A DNA stretch of 64,000 bases from Geodermatophilus sp. TF02-6 (GTDB taxonomy: Bacteria > Actinomycetota > Actinomycetes > Mycobacteriales > Geodermatophilaceae): the NCBI RefSeq assembly GCF_003319115.1, contig NZ_QOHF01000013.1, positions 1 to 64,000 on the forward strand. Reading direction: 5' to 3'. The notes beneath the pieces were generated by a model, which saw only the letters and a program-made list of their open reading frames with translations, did not search any database and was not told the origin of the DNA. This document shows, one piece after another, positions 16,435 to 25,313 of this stretch (the first letter of the stretch is position 1; every line of letters begins with the position of its first letter). Made by a program: the position numbers and the translations under genes.

Positions 16435-17615
16435 TGGCCCGGGCCGCCGGTGATCCCGGGGCGGGGGGCCGGCGCCGCTACCGACGCCCCGGCAGCCGCC
16501 GACGTCTCCTGGTGGTGCTGGGCGACCTGGCGCTGGCGGCGCTGATCTGCTGGGTCGGCTTCCGCCACGGCGCCGCCGTCCTGCAGGTGCACGAGGCCCG
16601 CTGGGTGGTCGCCTCGTTGCGGCTGCTCGGGGTGGACTCGGCGTCGGACGCCCTGCCGCGCCACATCATGGTGTTCCGGGACGACGGGGGGATGATCCTC
16701 GCCGGGGTCACCGAGTCCTGCTCGTCGATCCTGTCGGTCCTCGGGCTGACCGCGCTCACCGTCGTCGTCCTGCGGGGCCGGCGCCAGCACGCGGTGGCCG
16801 GGCTGGTGGTCGCGGTCGCCGCGCTGCTGGTGCTCAACCACCTCCGGCTGGCCGCCTCCACCGTCGCCGGTCTCCTCTGGGGGGACGCGGCGCTGGTCCT
16901 CTTCCACGACTGGGTGGGCACCGTCTGGAACCTCGCCGCCACCCTCGGCGGCTTCCTGCTCATGGTCTGCACCACCCTGCCCACCGCCCAGCGCGCCGAG
17001 CAGGACGTCGCCGGCCGGCACACGGCGCGCCGTCCCGACAGCTGGGCGCGCCCGGGTCTGGGCTACCGGCTGCCGGTGGACGACGCCCGCCCGGCCTCCC
17101 GTCGGTGGACCCCGACCGGCCTGGTGCACCGCCACCTGCTGCCGCGGCGGGCCTCGCGGTGGCTGGGTGCGCGCCGGGAGGCCGGGCGCATCGACTACCG
17201 GATCGGGTACCTGCCCGCGGCCGAGCGGGCCGAGCGGGTCCGCGCGCTGGCGGCCGACGGGCTCGGGGCGCACGCGGCGTCGCTGGTGGCGGTGGCGACC
17301 TACGACGACGACCCGGCCGTCCTCGACGTGCTGGCCGAGGCGGTCGCCGCCCGGCAGTGGGAGCCGGTCACCGGATCCCGCGTGGCGGCCCTGCGGCTGT
17401 GGGCGCGCGGCTGGCTGCTGCCGCACCCCGGACGGGACGGGGCCCCGCCCGCCGACGACACGCTCCCCGTGCTGGCGGCCCGCCCGGCCCCCCCGGTGCC
17501 CGCCGTCCCGCGGGCCCGGGCCGGCGACGGCCTCCCATCCCCGGCCGCCGCCACCCGACCGCGCAGCTTCGCCCGTTCCCCGCTCCCGCTCCCCGCGACC
17601 CAGGACGACCGATGA
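16434..17615 (+). CDS. Exosortase/archaeosortase family protein with long tail
   Basis: This 393-aa protein has an N-terminal membrane region (residues 20-185) with the family's three conserved residues: Cys in GVTESCSSILSVL (about 95), Arg in LNHLRLAAS (about 138) and His in LFHDWVGTVWN (about 158). Exosortases and archaeosortases are membrane transpeptidases that recognise a C-terminal sorting signal. The soluble tail of about 200 residues (IDYRIGYLPAAERAERVRALAADG and on, Pro-rich at the end) is not a known domain to me. ATGA overlaps link it to the glycosyltransferase before it and the ATP-grasp gene after it. The candidate substrate is the secreted protein at 20697. The subtype is not identified. 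Confidence 0.8.
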   Translation: MARAAGDPGAGGRRRYRRPGSRRRLLVVLGDLALAALICWVGFRHGAAVLQVHEARWVVASLRLLGVDSASDALPRHIMVFRDDGGMILAGVTESCSSILSVLGLTALTVVVLRGRRQHAVAGLVVAVAALLVLNHLRLAASTVAGLLWGDAALVLFHDWVGTVWNLAATLGGFLLMVCTTLPTAQRAEQDVAGRHTARRPDSWARPGLGYRLPVDDARPASRRWTPTGLVHRHLLPRRASRWLGARREAGRIDYRIGYLPAAERAERVRALAADGLGAHAASLVAVATYDDDPAVLDVLAEAVAARQWEPVTGSRVAALRLWARGWLLPHPGRDGAPPADDTLPVLAARPAPPVPAVPRARAGDGLPSPAAATRPRSFARSPLPLPATQDDR

Positions 17616-18682
17616 CCTCCTCCCTGCCCCAGCCCCGTTCGGCGCCGGCCGCCCCGGCGCTCCCCCCGGCGGCGGACCCGGACGGCCGCGCCCCGGCCGT
17701 GCTGGTCACCGGAGCCGGCGGCCCGGCCGGCGTCGCGGTGGTCCGCCGCCTGGTCGCCCTCGGCCACCGGGTGGTCGCCGCCGACGCCGACGCGGCGGCC
17801 GCCGGGGGAGCGTTCGCCTCCGTCGCGGTGACCGTGCCGCGCGGTGACTCCCCCCGCTTCGTCGACGCGCTGGTCGGGATCGCTCCCGCCTGCGGCGTCG
17901 ACGCCCTGGTCAGCACGGTCGCCGAGGAGCTGCCGCGGCTGACCGCCGGCGCCGACCGGCTGGCCGCGGCCGGCGTCGCCACCTGGCTGCCCACCCCGAC
18001 CGCCGTGGACCTGTGCTGCGACAAGGCGGCCTTCGCCCGGCGGATGGGAGCCGCCGGTGTGCCGCACCCGGCGACCGCGACCGGCGCCGACGACGTCGCC
18101 GGCGTCCCCGGCCCGTGGGTGGTCAAGCCGCGGACCGGGCGGGGCAGCCGCGGCGTGCGGCTGCTCGACGACCCGGCCGAGGTCGCCGCCGCGCTCCGCG
18201 CAGACGCCGGGCTCGTCGCCCAGACCCGGCTCGAGGGCCGGGAGTTCACCGCCGACGCGCTGGTCGACCGGGACGGCGAGCTGCGCACCGCCGTCCCCCG
18301 GTGGCGGGAGGAGACCCGGGCCGGGATCTCGGTGAAGGGCCGGACGTTCGCCTCCGAGGCGGTGACCGACGTCGTCGCGCGGGCCCTGGCCGCGGTCGGG
18401 CTCACCGGGTCGGCCAACGTGCAGGGCTTCGTCGCCGACGACGGCGAGGCGACCGTCGTGGAGATCAACCCGCGGTTCTCCGGCGGGCTGCCGCTGACCC
18501 TCGCGGCCGGCGCCGACGTGGTCGGCGCCTACCTCGCCGGCGTCCGGGAGCCGGGCGTGCCGCTGCCGTACCTGTGGTTCCGGCCCGGCGTCTCGATGAG
18601 CCGCTACTTCGCCGAGACCTACGCCAGCGACGACGGCAGCCCGGTCGTCGACCCCTGCGCGCCGGTGGCGGTGACCGCGTGA
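17612..18682 (+). CDS. ATP-grasp enzyme
   Basis: This 356-aa protein has an N-terminal pre-ATP-grasp fold (VLVTGAGGPAGVAVVRRLVALGHRVVAAD) and an ATP-grasp core (KAAFARRMGAAGVPHPAT, WVVKPRTGRGSRGVRLL, VAQTRLEGREFTADALVDRDG, VEINPRFSGGLPLTLAAG). The layout is that of carbamoyl-phosphate-synthase-like ligases such as PylC/CarB-type proteins found in polysaccharide clusters, often annotated as carbamoyl or amino acid ligases. It probably decorates a sugar or lipid intermediate. The start ATG 17612 overlaps the exosortase stop; its own stop overlaps the epimerase start. The substrate is unknown. Confidence 0.85.
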   Translation: MTSSLPQPRSAPAAPALPPAADPDGRAPAVLVTGAGGPAGVAVVRRLVALGHRVVAADADAAAAGGAFASVAVTVPRGDSPRFVDALVGIAPACGVDALVSTVAEELPRLTAGADRLAAAGVATWLPTPTAVDLCCDKAAFARRMGAAGVPHPATATGADDVAGVPGPWVVKPRTGRGSRGVRLLDDPAEVAAALRADAGLVAQTRLEGREFTADALVDRDGELRTAVPRWREETRAGISVKGRTFASEAVTDVVARALAAVGLTGSANVQGFVADDGEATVVEINPRFSGGLPLTLAAGADVVGAYLAGVREPGVPLPYLWFRPGVSMSRYFAETYASDDGSPVVDPCAPVAVTA

Positions 18683-19860
18683 CCGCGCGGGCGAGGTCAC
18701 GGCACGGGCGGAGCACCCGCAGCCGGCACGTCCTCGTGCCGTTCGGCACCCGCCCCGAGGTCGTCAAGCTCGCCCCGGTCGTCGCCGCCCTGCAGGCCGC
18801 GGGCCACCGGGTGAGCGTCGTCGACACCGGCCAGCACACCGACCCCGCGCTGAGCTCGCAGCTGCAGACCGCGCTCGGGCTGACCCCCGACTCCCGCTTC
18901 TGCCTGCCGGCCGCCCCGGCCGAGCGGACCGGCGCTCTGCACGCCGACGCGGCCCGCGCGGTCGCCGGCTGCGCGCCCGACCTGGTGCTGGCGCTCGGCG
19001 ACACCACCACCGTGCCCGCCTACGCCCTGGCCGCCCGCGCCGCCGGCGTGCCCTTCGCCCACCTCGAGGCCGGGTTGCGCAGCCTCAACCCGCGCAGCGT
19101 GGAGGAGGTCAACCGGCGGGTCGCCGCGGCCGCCGCGCAGCTGCACCTCGCGCCCACGGAGCGGGCCGCGGCCTTCCTCGCCGCCGAGGGCGTCGACGCG
19201 GAGCGGGTGTTCGTCGTCGGCAACCCGGTCGTCGACACCCTCGTCGCCCGCGGGGTCCGGCGGGTGCCGCTCGCCGAGCGCCGCGGCGTCCTGGTCACCG
19301 CGCACCGGCCCACCAACGTCGACGACCCCGTCCGCCTGGCCCGGCTGGTCGGCGTGGTGCGGGCGCTCGCCGAGCAGGTCGGCCCGGTGACCTTCCCGGT
19401 GCACCCGCGCACCGCGGCCCGCCTCGCCGCGGCCGGGCTCACCGGCGCCCTCGAGCACCCGGGCGTCACGCTCACCGGCCCGGTGGGGTACGACGCGCTG
19501 CTCGCGGCGCTGGCCTCGGCCCGCCTGGCGGTCACCGACTCGGGCGGCATCCAGGAGGAGGCCGCCTACCTGGGGGTGCCGGTCGTGGTGCTGCGCGGCT
19601 CGACGCCGCGCTGGGAGGGCGTCGAGGCCGGGACGACGACCCTGGCCGGGCTGGCCGACGACCGCGCGGCCGCCGCCGTCCTGGCCGCCGCTGCCGGGCA
19701 CACCAGCGCCGAGGGCCAGGAGCGGGCCGCGGCGGCGCCGTGCCCGTACGGGGACGGGACGACGGGTCCGCAGGTGGCCGCCGTCCTGGCCGATCCGCGG
19801 ACCGATGCCCTGCTCGCGCTCGACGAGCCCGACTTCACCGACGGGCGGCTGCCCTGGTGA
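18679..19860 (+). CDS. wecB: UDP-N-acetylglucosamine 2-epimerase (non-hydrolysing)
   Basis: This 393-aa enzyme interconverts UDP-GlcNAc and UDP-ManNAc. The start of the fold reads VPFGTRPEVVKLAPVVAAL. The active-site segments are kept: ALGDTTTVPAYALAARAAGVPFAHLEAGLRS, VEEVNRR, TAHRPTNVDD and the UDP-binding TDSGGIQEEAAYLGVPVVVLR. The GTG start overlaps the ATP-grasp stop and its stop overlaps the HAD gene start. It likely supplies ManNAc for the glycan made by the cluster. Confidence 0.9.
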   Translation: MTARARSRHGRSTRSRHVLVPFGTRPEVVKLAPVVAALQAAGHRVSVVDTGQHTDPALSSQLQTALGLTPDSRFCLPAAPAERTGALHADAARAVAGCAPDLVLALGDTTTVPAYALAARAAGVPFAHLEAGLRSLNPRSVEEVNRRVAAAAAQLHLAPTERAAAFLAAEGVDAERVFVVGNPVVDTLVARGVRRVPLAERRGVLVTAHRPTNVDDPVRLARLVGVVRALAEQVGPVTFPVHPRTAARLAAAGLTGALEHPGVTLTGPVGYDALLAALASARLAVTDSGGIQEEAAYLGVPVVVLRGSTPRWEGVEAGTTTLAGLADDRAAAAVLAAAAGHTSAEGQERAAAAPCPYGDGTTGPQVAAVLADPRTDALLALDEPDFTDGRLPW

Positions 19861-20582
19861 CCGGCTGGCGAGGGTCGCCGCCGCTGGGCGTGGTGGTCGA
19901 CCTCGACGACACGCTCTACCCGCAAGCCGACTACCTGGCCTCCGCCGCCGCGGCGGTGGGGGTCGCCGCGCACACCGCCGGGCTGGACGGCGCCGCGGTG
20001 CACGCCGCCCTGCGGCGCGAGCTGGCCGCCGGGTCCGACGCCGGCGGCACCGTCGACCGGGCCCTGCTCGCCGCGGGCGTGCCGGCCGCGGCCCTGCCCC
20101 GGTACGTCCCGGCGCTGGTGGCGGCGTTCACCGCGCACACCCCGTCCCGGTTGACCCCCCATCCCGGGGTGGCCGAGGCGCTGCGCGCGCTGGCCGCCGC
20201 CGCGCCGCTGGCCTGCCTGACCGACGGCAACCCGGTCATCCAGGCGGCCAAGCTGGCCGCCACCGGCCTGCAGCCGCTGCTGCCGGTCGTCGTCGTCACC
20301 GACGCGCTCGGTGGGCGGGCCGTCCGCAAGCCGCACCCGCTGGGGCTGCTCGCCGCCGCCGCGCGGCTGGGCGTGCCGCCCGACCGGCTGCTGGTCGTCG
20401 GCGACCGGCCCGGCAAGGACGTCGCCGTGGCCGCGGCCGTCGGAGCGCGCGCGGTCCGCGTCCGGCAGGGGGAGTACGCCACCGCCCCCGACGACCCGCG
20501 CACCTGGGCGGTCGTGCACTCCTTCCCCGCCGCGGCGCAGCTGGCCCTCGAGGTCCTGGGCCTGGCCGCCGCCCCGGCCTGA
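19857..20582 (+). CDS. HAD-superfamily phosphatase
   Basis: This 241-aa HAD hydrolase has motif I VVDLDDTLYP with an inserted cap domain, motif II LTDGN, motif III Lys in RKPHP and motif IV VGDRPGKDV. It is similar in size and layout to pyrimidine or sugar-phosphate phosphatases. Within the cluster it probably acts on a sugar phosphate. The GTG start overlaps the epimerase stop by 4 bases. Confidence 0.85.
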   Translation: MTGWRGSPPLGVVVDLDDTLYPQADYLASAAAAVGVAAHTAGLDGAAVHAALRRELAAGSDAGGTVDRALLAAGVPAAALPRYVPALVAAFTAHTPSRLTPHPGVAEALRALAAAAPLACLTDGNPVIQAAKLAATGLQPLLPVVVVTDALGGRAVRKPHPLGLLAAAARLGVPPDRLLVVGDRPGKDVAVAAAVGARAVRVRQGEYATAPDDPRTWAVVHSFPAAAQLALEVLGLAAAPA

Positions 20583-20696
20583 GGGGTCCTCACCCCTCCG
20601 GGTGGTCTCCGGTCCCCGGGGCTCCAGCCGGCGGCCCGGCGCGCCGATGGGGCCTCGACGGGCGGGCCGGCCGCCCCGGACCCGAGGACGCACGCC

Positions 20697-21281
20697 ATGG
20701 ACGGTCCCAGCAGGTCATCGAGGGCACGGCGCGTCCGCGCGCGTGTCGCCTCCGTCGCACTGGCCGCGGTCGTCGCCGTCGTGGGGTTGGTCGCCGCACC
20801 GGGCACGGCCTCGGCCGCGAGCAAGACGGTCACGCCGACCCTGGACTGCCTCCGCGAGAACGGCGACGGGACCTACACCGCGATCCTGGGCTACACCAAC
20901 ACCTCGAAGAACCCGGTCACCATCCCGGTGGGCTCGTGGAACCAGGTGCAGCCGGCCCGGTTCGACGGCCCCCAGCCGACCGTCTTCCAGCCGGGGACCA
21001 AGCGCGGTGCCTACACCGTGACGCTCACGCAGGACGAGTACATGGGCGGGCCCTCGTGGTACCTCGGCGGCACCTTCGTCTTCTTCGGCTGGTCCTGGAC
21101 GCACGACGGGAAGGCGCCGACCTGCCCGCCCTCGACGGAGCTGCCCGAGGAGGGCAACGGGACCGGGCCGCTCATCGCCCTGGCCGTCGCCGGGGTGGTC
21201 GGTGCTCTCGTCGTCCACCGCACCCGCCGCGGCGCGCAGGCCGCCGGCCGGGACACCGGGGCGGGCCGCGGCGATGCGTAG
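20697..21281 (+). CDS. Secreted protein with exosortase-like C-terminal sorting region
   Basis: This 194-aa protein has a Sec signal (Arg-rich start, VASVALAAVVAVVGLVAAPG, cleavage near ASAAS). A mature domain of about 110 residues follows, with two Cys (TLDCLRENGDG and PTCPP) and several aromatic residues. The C-terminus reads LPEEGNGTGP, then a hydrophobic helix (LIALAVAGVVGALVV), then HRTRR. That is the three-part layout (short motif, helix, basic end) recognised by exosortases or sortases. It sits between the HAD gene and the PIG-L gene in the exosortase cluster, so I infer it is the anchored substrate. The mature-domain function is unknown. Confidence 0.7.
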   Translation: MDGPSRSSRARRVRARVASVALAAVVAVVGLVAAPGTASAASKTVTPTLDCLRENGDGTYTAILGYTNTSKNPVTIPVGSWNQVQPARFDGPQPTVFQPGTKRGAYTVTLTQDEYMGGPSWYLGGTFVFFGWSWTHDGKAPTCPPSTELPEEGNGTGPLIALAVAGVVGALVVHRTRRGAQAAGRDTGAGRGDA

Positions 21282-21975
21282 GGTCCTCGCGGTCGGGGCG
21301 CACCCCGACGACATCGAGCTGGGCTGCGGTGCCACCCTCCTGGCCCACTCCGCCGCCGGCGACGCCGTCACCGTGCTGGTCGTGACCGGCGGCGAGAACG
21401 GCCCCGGTGACGACGCCGCGGTCGTCGGCCGCCGCGCCGAGCAGGAGCAGGCCGCCCGGACGCTGGGCGCGCGGCTGCTGTGGGGAGGGCTGCGCGACTG
21501 TGCGGTCGTCCCCGACGCCGCCACCGTCGCCGTGGTCGAGCGGGCCCTGCGGGAGACGGGCGCGGAGGTCGTGTACGTGCACGCCCCGGACGACAGCCAC
21601 CAGGACCACCGGGCCGTCGCCGCCGCGACCCTGTCGGCCGCGCGCCGGCTCTCGCGGGTCCTGCACTACCAGAGCCCGTCCACGCTGACCTTCAGCCCGA
21701 CGGTGTACGTCGACGTCACCGCCTACCTCTCCGGCAAGCTCGCCGCGCTCGGCGCGCACGCCTCCCAGGTGGAGCTGTCGGCCATGGTGGAGCCGGACGC
21801 CGTCGTCGCCTCCGCCCGGCACTGGGGCGCGCAGGCCCGGATCGGCTACGCCGAGGCGTTCGCGCCGACCCGCATGGTGCTCGACCTGGTGCCCACCCCC
21901 CGCCAGCCCGCGGTCGACGTCCCCGAGGCCCACCGGCTGACCCCGTCGGTGCTCCTGGCGGCACCGCCGCGCTGA
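21274..21975 (+). CDS. PIG-L family deacetylase
   Basis: This 233-aa zinc-dependent N-acetylglucosaminyl deacetylase-type protein has AVGAHPDDIELGCGATLLAHSAAGD (zinc site HPDD) near the N-terminus and the second zinc His in DDSHQDHRAV. The family removes acetyl groups from GlcNAc in lipids, mycothiol or glycans. ATG 21274 overlaps the end of the secreted protein gene by 8 bases. In this cluster a role in deacetylating the GlcNAc/ManNAc glycan is plausible. Confidence 0.88.
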   Translation: MRRVLAVGAHPDDIELGCGATLLAHSAAGDAVTVLVVTGGENGPGDDAAVVGRRAEQEQAARTLGARLLWGGLRDCAVVPDAATVAVVERALRETGAEVVYVHAPDDSHQDHRAVAAATLSAARRLSRVLHYQSPSTLTFSPTVYVDVTAYLSGKLAALGAHASQVELSAMVEPDAVVASARHWGAQARIGYAEAFAPTRMVLDLVPTPRQPAVDVPEAHRLTPSVLLAAPPR

Positions 21976-22115
21976 GCGCGGCGCCCTCCGGCCCCCGAGC
22001 CGCGGGTGGGACGAGCCGCCGGGTGCCGGTGCGGTCAGGGAGTTTCGTCGACGGGTGGTGGGTAGGGGCGGACGGACCGCGCGGTCCGGCGCGGTCCCGA
22101 CACAGAGGAGGCAGT

Positions 22116-22385
22116 GTGCCCGAGGTCCCGCAGCCGGTCACCGACAACAGCATCAAGGTGCGTCAGCTCAGCCACTACCAGTTCAGCTGGATCGCCGGGG
22201 AGCCCGGGAAGCCGGGCACGTACACGCTCCAGCTGGTCCTCGACCAGGGGGCGTGGGAGGAGGTCCTCACCCTCGACCCCGACGACGCGGACAACCTGCA
22301 GGACCTGCTGGCCAACACCGGCACCGTGCACTACGACGTCGAGCGCCGGGTCCTCATGTTCGGGGTGACGCCCGCCGGCAGCTGA
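22116..22385 (+). CDS. Small conserved-looking hypothetical protein
   Basis: This 89-aa soluble protein starts at GTG 22116 with GAGGAG 5 bases upstream. The sequence (IKVRQLSHYQFSWIAGEPGKPGTYTLQLVLDQGAWEEVLTLDPDDADNLQDLLANTGTVHYDVERRVLMFG) has alternating strands and one helix and normal protein composition. I do not recognise a family. It stands alone, with 140 bases before it and a convergent PRC/DUF2382 gene after it. Confidence 0.75.
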   Translation: MPEVPQPVTDNSIKVRQLSHYQFSWIAGEPGKPGTYTLQLVLDQGAWEEVLTLDPDDADNLQDLLANTGTVHYDVERRVLMFGVTPAGS

Positions 22386-22448
22386 TCCCGGGGGACGCCA
22401 GGAGGAGGTGGGAGGCCGGTTCGCCGGCCCCCACCCCCTCGCGGCGGC

Positions 22449-23264
22449 TCAGGGCCGGCGGGTCGTCGTCCCGTCGGTGTCGACCTCGATCTGCTCCTTG
22501 CGGACCTCTTCGGTGACCCGCTGCTGCTCGGTGACGGTCTCGGTGTCCAGGCGCACCCGCTCGACCGGCACGACCTCCTTCTCCACCACCGCGCGCTCGG
22601 CGTGCAGGACGACCTCGTGCTCCTCCTCGGAGATGGCCGGCCCGTCCACGGCCCGGCCCACGTTGGCGTCGGTGATCGGCTCGCGCACGACCCGGACCTC
22701 CTCGTGCGACACGGGGACGGTCTGGGTCACGTTCTCGGTGACCACGTACTTGCGCAGCCGGGCCCGCCCGGTCTCCACCCGCTGCACGCCCACGCGCAGC
22801 CGCTCCTCGGAGCGGGTCATGGCGTCGTCGGTGGTCGGGCCGGAGGTGTCGTGCCCGACCGTCCGGCCGGCGTCGTCGCGCACGCCGGCCCGGTCGCGGT
22901 CGACGTCGCCGACGACCCCGGTCCGGGAGGTCTCTGCGGTGCCGGTGCCGGTGCCGATGCCGTAGTAGCGGTAGAGCTCGGCCTCCTCGTCGGGGGAGAT
23001 GTGACCCTCCGAGTCCTCGACGCGGGGCGCGCCCTTGACCGTGTCCTTGTCGTACGGGAAGCGCAGCTCGTCGCCGGCCAGCTCCGCCTGCGCCAGCGGG
23101 ATGAAGGTCTCCTTGGTGCCGAACAGGCCGGTGTTGACCGTGGCCCACTCCGGACGGCCGGTCTCGTCGTCGAGGTAGATCTCGCCGACCTTGCCCAGCT
23201 TGCCGCCGTCGGCCGCGACGGCGGTCGCGCCGATCGCCTGCTGGATCTGCTGCTCGTTGATCAT
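22449..23264 (-). CDS. PRC-barrel and DUF2382 domain protein
   Basis: This 271-aa protein has a PRC-barrel (residues 8-75: GATAVAADGGKLGKVGEIYLDDETGRPEWATVNTG) and an acidic linker with a GTGTGT stretch. A DUF2382 domain follows (SEERLRVGVQRVETGRARLRKYVVTENVTQTVPVSHEEVRVVREPI), then a second charged repeat of the same type to the end. This pair of domains is common in desiccation- and radiation-tolerant bacteria and is linked to stress; no enzyme activity is known. The ATG at 23264 has GGGAGA just upstream. Confidence 0.9.
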   Translation of the reverse strand: MINEQQIQQAIGATAVAADGGKLGKVGEIYLDDETGRPEWATVNTGLFGTKETFIPLAQAELAGDELRFPYDKDTVKGAPRVEDSEGHISPDEEAELYRYYGIGTGTGTAETSRTGVVGDVDRDRAGVRDDAGRTVGHDTSGPTTDDAMTRSEERLRVGVQRVETGRARLRKYVVTENVTQTVPVSHEEVRVVREPITDANVGRAVDGPAISEEEHEVVLHAERAVVEKEVVPVERVRLDTETVTEQQRVTEEVRKEQIEVDTDGTTTRRP

Positions 23265-23489
23265 GGTTCTCCCGGGGTTCGAGGGGATGGCCGCGCGGCG
23301 CGGCCGCCGCGTCCGAGGACCTGGACCACCCGGACGCCGGCCCAACCGTGCCCACTCCGCTTACGGGGTAAACACGCGGGTGCCGGCACGCCCGGAACCC
23401 GCGCCGCTCCGGGCTGCTGCGCTGCGCCGGCTGGCGTAGAACAGACGGCAGTCGTGGGTGGACGACGCGACGACGGGAGGTAGCCGAGC

Positions 23490-24275
23490 GTGTTCGACCG
23501 AGCCGACCGCCCTGACCCCGACAGCCCGCAGGCCCGCGGGAGCAAGGCGGCCGTGATCCCCGCCGCTCCACCGGGAGCCGGCCGCACCCCCCTCGACCGG
23601 AGGCGGGTCCTCGGTGCGGCCGTCGCCTTCATCGACGAGCACGGGCTGGAGGCCCTGACGATGCGCCGGATGGGCGCGTACCTGGGTGTCGAGGGCATGG
23701 CCCTGTACCGGCACGTGACCAGCCGGGAGGACCTGCTCGACGGGGTCGTGGAGACCGTGGTCGACGAGCTCTACGGCGACCCCGACGTCTACCTGGCGCC
23801 CAAGCACGGCTGGCAGGACTTCCTGCAGCGACTGGCCCACGGGGTCCGCCGCATCGCCCTGGCCCACCCGGCGGTGTTCCCCCTCATCGCCACGCGACCG
23901 CCGGCCGCGCCCTGGGTGCGGCCCCCGCTGCGCAGCCTGCGCTGGCTGGAGTCCTTCCTCGACGCGCTCACCAGCCACGGGTTCTCCGACGAGGCCGCCG
24001 TCGCCGCGTACCGGGCGTACACCAGCTTCCTGCTCGGCCACCTCCTCCTCGAGGTGTCGCAGCGCGGCGTGCCGATCAGCCCCCTCGACGACCCGGACGC
24101 GGTCCCGTCGGCCGGCGCCGGGGCGCTCGAGCAGTACCCCCACGTGCGCCGGCTCGAGCCGATGCTGTCCCAGGACGAGTCGGCGGCGGAGTTCGAGGAG
24201 TCGCTGGAGAACCTCCTCGACCGCCTGCACCGGGTCCTGCGGGAGTCCCGGCGGCCCGGCTCGACCCTCCTCTGA
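23490..24275 (+). CDS. TetR family transcriptional regulator
   Basis: This 261-aa regulator has a TetR N-terminal HTH at residues 35-80 (DRRRVLGAAVAFIDEHGLEALTMRRMGAYLGVEGMALYRHVTSREDLLDGV). The ligand-binding part (WQDFLQRLAHGVRRIALAHPAVFPLIATRPP) is of the TetR_C type seen in tetracycline-repressor-like proteins. GTG 23490 has GGGAGG 8 bases upstream. It faces a HAD gene convergently and has no obvious target operon next to it; the divergent PRC/DUF2382 gene could share its control. Confidence 0.9.
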   Translation: MFDRADRPDPDSPQARGSKAAVIPAAPPGAGRTPLDRRRVLGAAVAFIDEHGLEALTMRRMGAYLGVEGMALYRHVTSREDLLDGVVETVVDELYGDPDVYLAPKHGWQDFLQRLAHGVRRIALAHPAVFPLIATRPPAAPWVRPPLRSLRWLESFLDALTSHGFSDEAAVAAYRAYTSFLLGHLLLEVSQRGVPISPLDDPDAVPSAGAGALEQYPHVRRLEPMLSQDESAAEFEESLENLLDRLHRVLRESRRPGSTLL

Positions 24276-24308
24276 CCGGCCGTCCCCGGGGTGTCGCGGG
24301 GCGGCCCG

Positions 24309-24980
24309 TCAGGCGGCGGCGCGGTCGGGACGGGCCAGCAGGGTGCCGTCCAGCCCCTCGCGCAGCTCGCGCAGGGACTCGAACACCTGGGCGGCACCGG
24401 CCTGGGTGAGCTCCTCGGGGGAGAAGCCGCCGGTCCGGACGGCGATGGTGGGGACGTCGAGCTTGCCCGCGGCGATGCAGTCCCAGGTGGAGTCGCCGAT
24501 CATCACCCCGGACGCGCCCTCCACCTGGGCCATCGCGACCTGGACGATGTCGGGTTCGGGCTTGCTGTGCTCGGCGTCGTCGGAGGTGGTCCAGGCATCG
24601 GCGATCGACCTGCCGTCGATCAGGTCGAGGAAGGCGTCGACGTGCTTGCTCATGCCGGAGCTGGCCAGCACCAAGCGGAACCCGCGCTCCTTGACCTCCT
24701 CGAGCAGGGCCCGGGCGTCCTCGAAGGGCGCCACCTCGGGGAGGAACCGGTCGAACTCCTCGACCCAGGCGTTGCGCAGCTCGTCGCCGTGCTCCTCCTC
24801 GACCTGCTGGCCGGCGACGTGGGCGACGAGCAGGTCCCCGCCCATGCCGATGGCACGGTGGATGCGCCACAGCGGGCGGGTGATGCCGTAGCGGCGGAAG
24901 GCGCGGAACCACGCCATGGCGTGCTGGTAGTTGGTGTCGACCAGGGTGCCGTCGACGTCGAAGACAGCGGTGTCGGGCAT
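24309..24980 (-). CDS. HAD family phosphatase (beta-PGM-like)
   Basis: This 223-aa HAD hydrolase has motif I FDVDGTLVDTNYQH, helical cap (IHRAIGMGGD), motif II LASSG, motif III Lys in HSKPEPDI and motif IV MIGDSTWDCIAAGKLDVPTIAVRTGGF. The class is phosphoglycolate phosphatase/beta-phosphoglucomutase-like; the substrate cannot be told. The start ATG 24980 is preceded by GAGGAG at 6 bases; an in-frame ATG 12 bases earlier lacks this. Confidence 0.9.
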   Translation of the reverse strand: MPDTAVFDVDGTLVDTNYQHAMAWFRAFRRYGITRPLWRIHRAIGMGGDLLVAHVAGQQVEEEHGDELRNAWVEEFDRFLPEVAPFEDARALLEEVKERGFRLVLASSGMSKHVDAFLDLIDGRSIADAWTTSDDAEHSKPEPDIVQVAMAQVEGASGVMIGDSTWDCIAAGKLDVPTIAVRTGGFSPEELTQAGAAQVFESLRELREGLDGTLLARPDRAAA

Positions 24981-25313
24981 GGGGCTCCTCATCGGTGGGG
25001 TCGGGCGGGCTGGAACAGCCGGACGGCGGCCGGCGCCCGCGGGCGGAGTGGTCCCGGGCGGCGCCTGGGCGGGTGGGCTCCCCGGGCGACGCCGCCGGAC
25101 GAGCGGCGGCGCGGGACGACCTGGTCGCTGGCCTCGACCGGAGCGCAGTATGGGCACCTCCGGGTCACCCGTGCACCTCGGGAGCCGGCCACAGGTCCCT
25201 CCTCGCACTGGCGGCGGACGACTCCCGGAGCCGGGTGGCCGGGTCGGGGAGCTGGGTAGAGCAGTGCCGTGTCGGCTTCCGCCACCGTCGGCGGAGACAG
25301 GGAGGAGAGCACC
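24981..25313. other. Gene-free divergent spacer
   Basis: These roughly 330 bases separate the HAD and Hsp20 genes. I see no gene, no clear heat-shock inverted repeat (HspR or CIRCE type) and no RNA structure that I can name. Confidence 0.5.

Noticed and set aside
20697-21281. Classical sortase (LPxTG) substrate
   Set aside because: The motif is LPEEG without Thr, no sortase gene is nearby, and an exosortase gene is in the same cluster, so the exosortase reading is preferred though not proven.
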